Positions 25,122 to 34,601 of a stretch of 64,000 bases of DNA are shown here, in pieces (the stretch's first letter is position 1; every line of letters begins with the position of its first letter). The notes beneath the pieces were generated by a model. It was given only the letters and a program-made list of their open reading frames with translations. It was not told where the DNA came from and ran no database searches. Source of the DNA: Phycisphaerae bacterium RAS1. Lineage in GTDB: Bacteria > Planctomycetota > Phycisphaerae > UBA1845 > Fen-1342. Location: positions 1,116,001 to 1,180,000 of the forward strand of contig SMLU01000001.1 of assembly GCA_007859745.1 (NCBI GenBank), in the 5' to 3' direction. A program made the translations under genes and the position numbers.

Positions 25122-26594
25122 TCATGCCCGCCGAAGCGCGAGGCACAGCAGCGTGACATCGTCACCGAATACCCGATTGCCAGTGAATTGTTCGATTTCG
25201 CTGAGCGCCGACTGGAGGGTCTCCGCCGGCGTGGGTGGGCTCCCACTCGCCAGCGACTCAAACAGTCTCTGTCGCCCAAACAGCTCCCCGCGCGCGTTCG
25301 CGGCCTCGTGGGCGCCATCGGTGTACAGCACCAAACGTGCGTCACGATCGAGCGAGATTGGGTGCGCGTCGTAGGCGGCGCCGGGGACAACGCCGAGTGG
25401 CAAACCGCCGCCTTCCAGCGATTCAACTCGGCCGTGGGCCCACACAATCACCGGCGGATCGTGGCCAGCATCGGCCCATTCGCCCGTTCCGCTGTCCGTG
25501 TCCAGCCGGACGAGGACGCACGTGGCGAACTCACCTGTTCCCGCGACAACCTGAACTAACTCGTCATTCATCGTGCACAGAATATCTCCCACGCTCTTGC
25601 CGGCCCGCGCCTCATAGTGCAACACCGTCCGGAGCAACGCTGTGTGCAGCGCGGCGGCCACGCCGTGGCCCGAAACGTCGAGCAGCGCGAGAAGCAGCGA
25701 ACCGTCCGGAAGCTCGATCACGTCGTACAGATCGCCGCCGACGCTGTCGGCAGGCCGAAACAAAGCGGCGATTTCGCATCCGCCGTGTATTCCATCCAAG
25801 CGTGGTAGAAGGCGCGACTGGATATCGGCCGCGTGCCGCAGTTCGGCACGACGGGCTCGCTCGACGCGCTCCAGCGACGCCGCCATTTGGTTGAACCCGC
25901 CAGCCAGCGTCCGCAATTCGTCGCTCCCTGACGACGAAACCCGGGTGCTCAGTTCGCCGCGGCCGACCGCGCCCACGCCGCGGACCAAGTGACCCAAGGG
26001 CCGCCTTACCCAGAAGAGCAGCGCGAGACCGTTGACAGCGAACAGCGCGAGCGCCAGCACGGCGAGACTGACAGCGCGGCTGGTCCATTGCGCCCGCAGA
26101 ATCGACTCGACGAGTGCGAGCGATTGCGTCACGACGGCCCGCTCACCGAAGGAGCTCGTTAAGCCAACCGCAACGTACTTTCCCCCGGCATACGAGAACC
26201 CACCCGCCGACGCGTCAGCCGTTTCTACCATGCTTCGTTCCAGATCGGCATCCGAGCGCTCATGCGCGCGGGCGATCACGTTTCGGTCTCGGTCTAGCAG
26301 AACGATGTGGTGCCCCGGCGACGCCTCGGTGTGCATTTCGCGGCAGAACATGTCCACGAAGTGTTGGAACTCCGCCACATCCTCGAAATGCGTTCGCGCG
26401 GCCAAGAGCACGCCGGCTTGCTCGCGGAGACGTTCCCGCTCGATCCTGAGATGAAGGTCGCGCTCACGCTGTGCGTCGACGACGCCGAACACCGTCAGGA
26501 TGAGAACCACGATGCCGTTCACGAGCCATGCAAGCCGAAACGTGAGCGTTCCATGCCATGTCGTTCGTGCGCCGGCGCCATCAGAAGCGGGCAT
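25122..26594 (-). CDS. HAMP-SpoIIE (PP2C) phosphatase receptor
   Basis: Membrane-bound sensor phosphatase. A first helix (residues 18-40) leads to an outer region of about 130 residues, a second helix (165-190) and a HAMP domain with GRGELSTRV near 211. The SpoIIE/PP2C domain follows (240-485): VGGDLYDVIELPDG near 285, LLDVSGHGVAAALHTALLR near 305, DAGHDPPVIV near 373 and GDDVTLLCL near the end hold the metal-binding Asp residues. It would dephosphorylate serine on an anti-anti-sigma factor or similar; no partner is adjacent. The 3' end lies 182 bases beyond the start of the CbiX-like gene. Confidence 0.88.
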   Translation of the reverse strand: MPASDGAGARTTWHGTLTFRLAWLVNGIVVLILTVFGVVDAQRERDLHLRIERERLREQAGVLLAARTHFEDVAEFQHFVDMFCREMHTEASPGHHIVLLDRDRNVIARAHERSDADLERSMVETADASAGGFSYAGGKYVAVGLTSSFGERAVVTQSLALVESILRAQWTSRAVSLAVLALALFAVNGLALLFWVRRPLGHLVRGVGAVGRGELSTRVSSSGSDELRTLAGGFNQMAASLERVERARRAELRHAADIQSRLLPRLDGIHGGCEIAALFRPADSVGGDLYDVIELPDGSLLLALLDVSGHGVAAALHTALLRTVLHYEARAGKSVGDILCTMNDELVQVVAGTGEFATCVLVRLDTDSGTGEWADAGHDPPVIVWAHGRVESLEGGGLPLGVVPGAAYDAHPISLDRDARLVLYTDGAHEAANARGELFGRQRLFESLASGSPPTPAETLQSALSEIEQFTGNRVFGDDVTLLCLALRRA

Positions 26595-26825
26595 ATATCA
26601 CCGTGCTGGGTTAGTCGGGTTTCGGCCTGCGACGCCGTTCCACTTGTTAGACGCCGTGTGGCGCTCGCCGCTTCCGGGTCGGCCGGACATTCCCATCCGG
26701 TCGGGAAGAAAGACGCTCTCCAGCGCATCCAACTGTCAGACCGTGACGCGATCGACGCGACTCGGACGTCCGGGTCGCCGAGAGCACTGGCGCGTCAGGC
26801 AGCGAGACCGGAGCGGAGATCATCC

Positions 26826-27140
26826 ATGTCCCGAGGCGCGACAATCCGAGAACAGCGAACAAGAACCGTGATCACGTGCGAAGCACCCGATGCCGCGCAA
26901 GTCCTGTTGGCGGGCAGCTTTAACGACTGGAAGCCCGAAGCGACGCCGATGAAGCGTCGGGCCAACGGCCAGTGGGAAGCAGCGCTGGAGCTGCCGCCGG
27001 GCCACTACGAGTACAAGTTCGTGGCCGACGGCACATGGTGCTGCGAACCCGGGCAGCGGGACGAGGGATGCGCATGCGTGCGCGAGGGCTACACACCGAA
27101 CGAGTGCGGAACACTGAACCGCGTTCTCGACGTGCGGTGA
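26826..27140 (+). CDS. CBM48/AMPK-type glycogen-binding domain protein
   Basis: The 104-residue product is almost only one domain. VLLAGSFNDWKP near residues 27-38 and HYEYKFVADGTW near 60-71 are the signature of the E-set carbohydrate domain found in AMPK beta and GlgB. The C-terminus has four Cys within 20 residues, not typical for the family. Start ATG 26826 has GCGGAG upstream; the long open frame further upstream is a shadow of the phosphatase gene. It may bind glycogen or act as an isoamylase-like module; no partner enzyme is adjacent. Confidence 0.78.
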   Translation: MSRGATIREQRTRTVITCEAPDAAQVLLAGSFNDWKPEATPMKRRANGQWEAALELPPGHYEYKFVADGTWCCEPGQRDEGCACVREGYTPNECGTLNRVLDVR

Positions 27141-27196
27141 GCGTTGTATTCTGCTGGCGGGTATGACGCGGTGCGCGGCGAACGAGGAGCGCCTCC

Positions 27197-27898
27197 ATGG
27201 GCGAGTGGGACGATCTGGATCGACAACTCGGCGAGCGCGTTGCCGCAGCTGAGGCAAAACAGCGGGAACATCAGGATCATATCCGCCAGCGCATGGAGGA
27301 GATTGAGCGCCGGCAGGGCCAAGTAAGCACGGTAGCCCAACACCTGTGCTCGGCGATTATCCGGCCGCGCGTCGAACGTCTCGCGCAGCACTTCGAGAAC
27401 TCTGAAGTTGTAGATTCCGCGCAGGCCGGAGTCGGCCGTTGCGTGTGCCGCTTCTCGCACACGGAGCGCTTTCCGGCCACGGTAACACTGGAACTGTTCG
27501 TCTGTTCTGACGACCAGATGAGCAACGCGCTCGTCTGTTACAAGCTCGAAATCCGGCCGGTGTTCATCCAGTTCGAGGGCCGCGATCAGCTCGCTGTTCC
27601 ACTCGATGCAGTGGACGACGCACGCATCGCGCTGTGGATCAATCAGAAACTGATCACGTTTGTGGACACCTATCTGCGCCTCCTGGAGGTGGAGCAGTAT
27701 CAGACTGAAAACGTCGTCGTGGACCCCGTGTGCGGAATGCGCATCAACAAGAACACCGCCGCAGGCGAGGCAGAGTACCGCGGTCACAAGTTCTAATTCT
27801 GCATAAACGAATGTCGCGAGAAATTCCTGAAGGAACCAGAGCGCTGGATATCAGAGCGGTTGAACGAGTGCTTCACCGGTGAGTCCCCGGATCGTTGA
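27197..27898 (+). pseudogene. YHS-domain protein cut by an in-frame TAA
   Basis: The first 199 residues run to TAA 27794-27796. They include a helical, coiled-coil-like N-terminus, a middle domain of unknown type and a YHS domain start (VVVDPVCGMRI near 175) up to GHKF. In the same frame after TAA, translation continues FCINECREKFLKEPERW and on to TGA 27896-27898, which is exactly the rest of a YHS domain (the usual YFC...C pattern). So TAA replaces the Tyr codon (TAC or TAT). The gene is either broken, a sequencing error, or a product shortened to 199 residues. GAGGAG precedes ATG 27197. It lies just upstream of the CusB gene. Confidence 0.72.
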
Positions 27899-27939
27899 AG
27901 GATTAACGCTGGCCACGACGCGGCTGTGGGAGTTCGATC

Positions 27940-29913
27940 ATGTCGAATGAAGGAACCGGAGCCCGACCGGCTGGAAAACCGTCGGTACTTAGGCGGGTTT
28001 GGTTGTTCATCGAGATTCTAAACGTCCGGCTTCGATTCATCTTCCTGATGGTCATCGTGGGGTTCGTGGTCGGCTACTGGGAGAACATCACCAATTACTA
28101 CGACCGCTGGCGGCGCCCGGCGCAGGCGGCCGACATGGTCGCCGCCCAGGACATCGAGTTCTACTGCCCGATGCACCCCAACATCATTCGCGCTGAGCCG
28201 GGCAACTGCCCGATCTGCGGAATGCCACTGGCGAAGCGCGCCAAGAGCGGGAAAGCGGAGCTGCCGGAGGGCGTGCTCGCACGACAACATCTCACGCCGC
28301 AGAAAGTGCAGATTGGCCGTATCGCGACGTCGCCGGTGGAGTACCGCTTGCTCAGCCGCGAGGTGCGCACGGTGGGCATCGTTGAGTACGACGAGACGCG
28401 GCGCAAGTTCATCGCCGCTCGGATCAAGGGCCGTATCGACAAGTTGTTCGTCAACTACGTCGGCCAGCACGTCGAGGCGGGCGACCCGCTGGTGTGGATT
28501 TACAGCCCGGAACTACTAACGGCACAGCAGGAACTCCTGACTGCGGCGACTCGACTCAACGAGATTTCAGGAGGGGATCAGTTCGCGGCGCGGACCAGTC
28601 AGTCGCTGCTCGAAGCCTCGAAGCAGAAGTTGCTGCTTTGGGGTATCACGCCTGAGCAAATCGAGACGATTCTGAAGCGTGGCACGACGGAAAACCACCT
28701 GACGATTTTCTCGCCGATCACGGGCTTCGTCACCGAGAAGAAAGTGCTTGAAGGCCATTATGTGGACGAAGGTGGCGACCTCTACACCGTCGCTGACCTG
28801 AGCAATGTCTGGATGCAGGCGAAGATTTTCGAAGATGAAAGTGGCGGCATCCACGTCGGCACGGCGGTCGAAGTCACCAGTACCGCCGATCCCGGGGAGG
28901 TGTTCGCTGGGCGGATCACGTTCATCGCCTACCAGGTCGATCCGGCCACGCGGACGGTCTCGGCCCGTGTCGAAATCGCCAATCCAGACCTGAAGCTCAA
29001 ACCGGGAATGTATGCACATGCGACCATTCGAGTGTCCGTCGGCCAGGTCTCCGAAATCGAGCCGCCTTCGGCTTCTGCACCCGCCACGGCTGAATCGGTA
29101 CGCGAGGCCCACGCCGAAACGGGCGAACTGATTCGTGCGTACCTCGCGCTTTCGGCGGCGTACGTTGCTGACAAGGCCGATCCGACTGCGCTCGCTGAGT
29201 TGGAAACAACAGCGAACGAGCTCGCAAAGCACGCGCACGGCACGATCGCGTCACAGGCGAAAGCAATCGCAGAAGAAGCGGCCAAGCTCAAGGGCAAGGA
29301 TCTGGCGGCGCAGCGCGGGCTCTTCAAGTCCGTAAACGCCAAGGTCATCGAGCTGCTTCGCGGCCAGCCGCCGGCCGGCCAAACGCTCTACGTGGCGTAC
29401 TGCCCGATGGTCGAGGCCGAGTGGGTCCAGAATTCGGAAGGCATCGCCAACCCATACATGGGGAGCGAAATGCCCAAGTGCGGCGTGCTCAGGGGAACGA
29501 TCGCCGCGAAGACGGTTCAGGAGCGGGAACAGTACGTGATGGGCTACTACTGTCCGATTTCGCCCGACCATCTGTTCGAGAAGCCCGAGCTGTGTCCGAT
29601 CGACAAGTTCCCGCTCAGATTCGTTCGCGCCGAAAAGATGCTGGCGGTTCCCGCGTCAGCGGTGATCAACACCGGTACGCGGAAGATCGTCTACCGCGAG
29701 AGTGAGCCGGGAACGTTCGACATGGTGGAGGTGAAGCTGGGCAAGCGCACTGGCGAATTCTATCCGGTGATCTCGGGGATCAACGCCAGCGATCGGGTCG
29801 CAACCGCCGGCGCCTTCCTGGTCGATGCGGAAAACCGGCTGAATCCGGCGGCCAGCGCCCAGTTCTTCGGCGCCAGCGGCGGTCCGCAGCAAGACGGCGG
29901 CCAAAACCACTGA
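27940..29913 (+). CDS. cusB: CusB-type RND adaptor with metal-binding domains
   Basis: Membrane fusion protein for metal efflux. After an N-terminal membrane helix (residues 30-48), a heavy-metal-binding domain is seen (EFYCPMHPNI near 70, CPICGMPLAK near 88). The adaptor core follows: IKGRIDKLFVNYVGQHVEAG near 165, a helical hairpin with Gln and Ala repeats, SPITGFVTEKKVLEGHYVDEG near 253 and AKIFEDE near 300. Late in the protein are two more Cys modules (AYCPMVEAEW near 487; YYCPISPDHL near 531 with CPIDKFPLRF), so it carries three potential sites. At 657 residues it is larger than E. coli CusB. It is followed 72 bases later by the CusA gene. Confidence 0.92.
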   Translation: MSNEGTGARPAGKPSVLRRVWLFIEILNVRLRFIFLMVIVGFVVGYWENITNYYDRWRRPAQAADMVAAQDIEFYCPMHPNIIRAEPGNCPICGMPLAKRAKSGKAELPEGVLARQHLTPQKVQIGRIATSPVEYRLLSREVRTVGIVEYDETRRKFIAARIKGRIDKLFVNYVGQHVEAGDPLVWIYSPELLTAQQELLTAATRLNEISGGDQFAARTSQSLLEASKQKLLLWGITPEQIETILKRGTTENHLTIFSPITGFVTEKKVLEGHYVDEGGDLYTVADLSNVWMQAKIFEDESGGIHVGTAVEVTSTADPGEVFAGRITFIAYQVDPATRTVSARVEIANPDLKLKPGMYAHATIRVSVGQVSEIEPPSASAPATAESVREAHAETGELIRAYLALSAAYVADKADPTALAELETTANELAKHAHGTIASQAKAIAEEAAKLKGKDLAAQRGLFKSVNAKVIELLRGQPPAGQTLYVAYCPMVEAEWVQNSEGIANPYMGSEMPKCGVLRGTIAAKTVQEREQYVMGYYCPISPDHLFEKPELCPIDKFPLRFVRAEKMLAVPASAVINTGTRKIVYRESEPGTFDMVEVKLGKRTGEFYPVISGINASDRVATAGAFLVDAENRLNPAASAQFFGASGGPQQDGGQNH

Positions 29914-29984
29914 ACGAAGCGCCGGCAATCGAAGCCGCCAGCCGCGGCCCGGTGGTCGTGGCATCCTCGAACTGAGAAACTTCC

Positions 29985-32900
29985 ATGATTCCGCGCATCA
30001 TCGAATTCTGCATCCGCAATCGCTTCATCGTGATCCTGCTCACGGCCGCCGTGGCGGTCTGGGGCGTGTATTGCGTGATGAAGACGCCGATCGACGCGAT
30101 CCCCGACCTGTCTGAAAACCAGGTGATCGTCTTTACCGACTGGATGGGGCGTAGCCCGCAGGAAATTGACGACCAGATTACGTACCCGCTGTCGGTCAAT
30201 TTACAGGGCTTGGCGGGCGTGAAGTCGATCCGCTCGGCGAGCGAGTTCAACTTCTCGATGATCAACATCATCTTTGACGAGCACACCGACTTCTACTTCG
30301 CCCGCACGCGCGTGCTGGAGCGGCTGAATATCGCGAGCACGATTTTGCCGCCGGGCGTCGTCCCATACCTGGCGCCGGACGCAACCGCGCTCGGTCAGAT
30401 CTTCTGGTACACCGTCGAAGGCGACGGCTACAGCGTCGATGAGCTGCGCGCCATCCAGGACTGGTACGTTCGCTACCAGCTTTACGTGCCGGGCGTCGCG
30501 CAAGTCTCCAGCGTCGGCGGGTTCGTGCGTGAGTACCAGATCGACTTGGACCCAGACAAGCTGCGCGCCTATGACCTCTCGCTCGGCTCTGTGTTCAACG
30601 CCGTGGCCCGCAGCAACATCGCCGTGGGCGGGAAGGTCTACTTCGAAACCAACGCGGAATACCTGATCCGTGGCGTCGGTTGGCTGCGCGGCACGGACGA
30701 CCTCGAAAAAGTCATCGTTGCGGAGCGAAACGGCGTCCCGATCTACGTCCGCAACGTCGCATCCGTTCAACTCGGCCCGGAATATCGCCGCAGCATGCTC
30801 GAAAAGAATGGCGGTGAGGCCGTCGGCGGCGTGGTCATGATGCGGTTCGCTGAGAACCCGCTGACGGTCACCAAGGCGATCAAGCAGCGCATCGAACAGC
30901 TTCAGCCCGGTCTGCCGAAGGGCGTGCGGATCGTGCCCTTCTACGATCGCACACGCCTAATCGAGGGCGCGATACATACGCTCGTCGGAACGCTCAAAGA
31001 AGAAATCATCATTGCCAGCATCGCGATCCTGCTGATCCTGACGCACGTCCGCAGCGCCATCGTTGTTTGCAGCACTCTCCCGCTCGCGGTGCTGATCTCG
31101 TTCATCCTGATGTACTACCTGGGCATCCCCAGCAACATCATGTCGCTCTCGGGCATCGCGATTTCAATCGGAATCCTGGTCGACGCCGCCGTCGTCATGG
31201 TCGAGAACGCCACGCATGAGCTGACACGTCAATACGGCAAGGAGAAAGTGCGCGGCGATACGACCGAGGTCGTGGTCAAGGCCTGCCGGCTGGTTGGCAA
31301 GCCGATCTTCTTCGCCGTCATGATCATGCTGATCTCCTTCCTGCCGGTGTTCTCGCTCGGCGGGCAGGAAGGCAAGATGTTTCACCCGCTGGCGTTCACC
31401 AAGTCGTTCGCAATGGTCGGGGTGGCGATTCTGGCGATCACGTTCGTCCCGGCCATCATCCCAATCCTCATCAGAGGCCGTCTACGCAGCGAGGAAGAGA
31501 ATTGGATCGTCCGCAGCTTCATCCACATTTACAAGCCCGTCCTGACGTGGCTCATGCGCGTCCCGGCCGCCGGCATCTGGTTCGTCGGCTTCCTGTTTCT
31601 CATCGGCGCTGGCTTTGTCGGCAGCGACTTTCTGTTTCTGATCGTCCTGGCGCTGGCGTTGTTCTTCGGCACCGTGTTCTTCCGCCGCATTCCCAGCAAG
31701 GCGGTTGCGTTCTCGCTCCTGGCGGCGACGGCGCTGTGGTCGTGGAACTTCCCCAAGCTGGGGCGCGAGTTCATGCCGCCGCTGGATGAGGGCAGCATCC
31801 TGGACATGCCGGTGACGGTTCCGCGCGTGTCCGTCGCGCAGGCGGGCGACGACATCCGCGTCCGCGACGCCATCATGGGCGCCTTCCCCGAGGTGGACCA
31901 GGTCGTCGGAAAGGTCGGCCGCGCCGACACGCCCACCGATCCGTCCGGGATCGACATGGTCGAAACCGTCGTCACGCTTCGGCCGAAGGAGTGGTGGCCC
32001 AAGCGGAAGATCCAGTTCTCCGATGCACTGGCGGAAGCCAAGGAACTGCTCTCCGCGATGCAGTCGGCCGGGTTCGTGCGAACCGATTTGAAGCCCGACG
32101 AAGCCGACGGGCTGGTTAATGGTGCCACGATGGACGCAACGGTCGCATTTGATCGCACCATGCGCGACTTGGCGCTCCGGCGACAGAAGGAATATGAGCC
32201 GGTTCTGGCCAAGACGCTGGTCGCAGCCACGCTAAACGACCTGCTCACGCATCTTCGAAGCAAGCACGAGTTGCGTCGCGACCCGACCGCGGCAGAGACG
32301 GATCAACTGGCCGAGCAGCTCGTCAAAGACCACGGCTTGTTGCTCGTCCAGGTGCCTCGGCGTGAAGAAATGAGTAGTCTGCTCTCCGCCGCGATCGATC
32401 ACCTCGCCGCGCTCGGCGTAGTCGAAAAGAAACCGGACCTACTCCTGCTCCCGCAATCTTCGTGGTTGACGATCAAGGACGCGGTGACGACCGCGCTGGG
32501 CGCTGAGAAGGAATCGCTCATTGGGCAGCTTTTTGAGCGCTTCGACGCGCGGCTCAGTGATGAGTGGGTCAAGCGCGTCAAGGTATTGAACTGGGAGCTG
32601 GAGGACCACGCCGGCGGAAGCATGGTTTGGGTGCTGCTCGACGCACTTCGCAAGCACGCGGCCGAAAGCGGAGCGGAGGTCAAAGCGCCGAGCGACGATG
32701 ATCTGCGCCCCATCCGCGAGCAGAGCGAAAAGGCATTCGCAAAGAGCATCTTCTTGTGGCACAAGCTGAAGTCCGACCTGATCAAGGAAATGGACAGCGA
32801 GCTCCAGATGCCCGGATGGGGCAACATCTGGACGCAGCCCATCATCAACCGTGTCGACATGCTCGCGACCGGCGTTCGCACGATGATCGGCGTCAAGGTC

Positions 32901-34175
32901 TTCGGTCCGCGCCAGGAGGACACGACCGACGAAGTCATCGAGGATGGCGTCAAGAAACTCGTCATGCGCGAGCCGGGCATTCAGGGGATCGCCAACCAGA
33001 TCGCCGGCGTGATGCGCGGGATTCGCGGCGCCGTGGATGTGTTCCCCGACCAGATCGTCGGCCGCAGCTACCTTCAAATCGACATCAACCGCGAGAAGGC
33101 CGCCCGCTACGGCGTGAACGTGTCCGAGATCCAGGAGGCCATCGAAGTCGCGATGGGCGGCAAGACCATCACGGTCACGGTCGAAGGACGCCGGCGCTTC
33201 CCGGTCCGCGTTCGCTACGCGCGCGATTTCTGGCAGACCGAAGATGCCCTGCGCCGCATACTCGTCACCGGTCGGCGCGGCGTCGCGCCGGCACAATCCG
33301 GGGACGCCGCGATGGCCTCCGCGGCACCCGGCATGGGGACAGATGGCGGCGAGATGGCCGGCGGCGAGACCTATCAAATCCCGATTACGGAGGTCGCGGA
33401 CATCAAGGTCGTTGAGGGGCCGAGCGTAATCAAGAGCGAGAACGGCATGCTGCGGGCGTACGTCCAGCTCAACGTCCGCGACCGCGACATCGTCGGCTTC
33501 GTCGAGGAGGCTCAACAGGCGGTCGGGGAGACGGTGAAGCTGCCGGCCGGCTTCTTCATCGAATGGAGCGGACAGTTCGAGCACCAGATTCGGGCCAAGA
33601 AGACGCTCCAGGTCGTCTTCCCGATGGTGATCCTGCTCATCTTCGTGATCCTCTTCATGACGTTCAATGACGTTCGCGACGCGCTGCTCATCATCCTCGC
33701 GGTGCCCGGCGCGCTGGTCGGGGGCGTGATCTTCCAGAGCCTGTTTGGCTTCAACTTCAGCGTGGCCGTCTGGGTCGGCTACATCGCCTGCTTCGGCATG
33801 GCCACACAGACCGGCATCGTCATGCTGGTCTACCTGCACGACGCGATCAACACCCGCGGCGGGTTGTCCAAGATTGCGTCGTTGACGGAGCTGAGGGACG
33901 CGATCATCACCGGCGCCGTCCACCGCCTGCGTCCCAAGCTCATGACCGAGGGCGTGGCGATCGTCGGCCTTATGCCGATGCTGTGGGCCACGGGCGTTGG
34001 GGCGGAAGTGATGAGACCGATGGTCGCTCCCGTGATCGGCGGACTGCTCGTGGCGGACGAGGTCATCGACCTGCTGCTTCCGGTGATTTTCAACTGGTAC
34101 CAATCACGACGATGGCTACGTTTGCATGGCCACAGCGCTTCCAACCCAACGATGCCTGGCGTCGGCGTGGTCTGA
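29985..34175 (+). CDS. cusA: oversized CusA-type heavy-metal RND pump
   Basis: RND pump of the Cu/Ag subgroup. The N-terminal helix, the TPIDAIPDLSENQVIVFT start of the first loop and the proton-relay helix GILVDAAVVMVENATHEL (near 400) are conserved. With 1396 residues it is about 350 longer than E. coli CusA. The main extra part lies at residues about 675-930, just after VETVVTLRPKEWWP and before LIKEMDSELQMPGWG, a helical, charged insertion in the second periplasmic loop. Extra hydrophobic helices occur near 520-580, and a Gly/Met-rich loop lies near 1105-1130. It pairs with the CusB gene upstream. The insertion may contact the adaptor's extra metal modules, which is inference. Confidence 0.92.
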   Translation: MIPRIIEFCIRNRFIVILLTAAVAVWGVYCVMKTPIDAIPDLSENQVIVFTDWMGRSPQEIDDQITYPLSVNLQGLAGVKSIRSASEFNFSMINIIFDEHTDFYFARTRVLERLNIASTILPPGVVPYLAPDATALGQIFWYTVEGDGYSVDELRAIQDWYVRYQLYVPGVAQVSSVGGFVREYQIDLDPDKLRAYDLSLGSVFNAVARSNIAVGGKVYFETNAEYLIRGVGWLRGTDDLEKVIVAERNGVPIYVRNVASVQLGPEYRRSMLEKNGGEAVGGVVMMRFAENPLTVTKAIKQRIEQLQPGLPKGVRIVPFYDRTRLIEGAIHTLVGTLKEEIIIASIAILLILTHVRSAIVVCSTLPLAVLISFILMYYLGIPSNIMSLSGIAISIGILVDAAVVMVENATHELTRQYGKEKVRGDTTEVVVKACRLVGKPIFFAVMIMLISFLPVFSLGGQEGKMFHPLAFTKSFAMVGVAILAITFVPAIIPILIRGRLRSEEENWIVRSFIHIYKPVLTWLMRVPAAGIWFVGFLFLIGAGFVGSDFLFLIVLALALFFGTVFFRRIPSKAVAFSLLAATALWSWNFPKLGREFMPPLDEGSILDMPVTVPRVSVAQAGDDIRVRDAIMGAFPEVDQVVGKVGRADTPTDPSGIDMVETVVTLRPKEWWPKRKIQFSDALAEAKELLSAMQSAGFVRTDLKPDEADGLVNGATMDATVAFDRTMRDLALRRQKEYEPVLAKTLVAATLNDLLTHLRSKHELRRDPTAAETDQLAEQLVKDHGLLLVQVPRREEMSSLLSAAIDHLAALGVVEKKPDLLLLPQSSWLTIKDAVTTALGAEKESLIGQLFERFDARLSDEWVKRVKVLNWELEDHAGGSMVWVLLDALRKHAAESGAEVKAPSDDDLRPIREQSEKAFAKSIFLWHKLKSDLIKEMDSELQMPGWGNIWTQPIINRVDMLATGVRTMIGVKVFGPRQEDTTDEVIEDGVKKLVMREPGIQGIANQIAGVMRGIRGAVDVFPDQIVGRSYLQIDINREKAARYGVNVSEIQEAIEVAMGGKTITVTVEGRRRFPVRVRYARDFWQTEDALRRILVTGRRGVAPAQSGDAAMASAAPGMGTDGGEMAGGETYQIPITEVADIKVVEGPSVIKSENGMLRAYVQLNVRDRDIVGFVEEAQQAVGETVKLPAGFFIEWSGQFEHQIRAKKTLQVVFPMVILLIFVILFMTFNDVRDALLIILAVPGALVGGVIFQSLFGFNFSVAVWVGYIACFGMATQTGIVMLVYLHDAINTRGGLSKIASLTELRDAIITGAVHRLRPKLMTEGVAIVGLMPMLWATGVGAEVMRPMVAPVIGGLLVADEVIDLLLPVIFNWYQSRRWLRLHGHSASNPTMPGVGVV

Positions 34176-34601
34176 ATTGACAAATGCGGCCGTATTCGTG
34201 CGGAAACTCGTCGCGAGAGCCGCAACGAGCGGTGGTCGACTTGAGAGCTGTTACTTCGGATTCCAGTTCAATGGCCGGTGACACAACCGGCGTCGCAGCA
34301 AGGCGTGAAACAGCCATACGAAATAACTCCGCCAGTCACGGCACAGGCGGGTAGTCGGTTACACGTGCCCTCTCGTTGTCGGTTTCGACGTGCGCGATTC
34401 GGTCGCGCTGGTTTCGATGGTCCCGTCGTTCGGCCATGGGATGTCTGGAACCCGAGACACCATTCTGGTCAGGTCACATGCCCCGAGCGGCCGGATGACT
34501 CCCCGAGCCTTCCCCTGGTCTAGCCCGCGAGAATTTTGGCTCCATACCCGCCTTGCCCGGCTGGTAGAATGACAGCTTGGCCACGGACAGGAGGTACAAA
34601 G
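34176..34601. other. intergenic stretch before the copper radical oxidase gene
   Basis: 426 bases without a supported gene. The right end has AGGAGG about 9 bases before ATG 34602. No hairpin with a U run and no clear promoter were seen. Confidence 0.5.

Noticed and set aside
27794-27796. TAA in the YHS gene as pyrrolysine-like or other recoding
   Set aside because: TAA is not a known site of amino-acid insertion in bacteria of this kind, and no special structure was seen after it.
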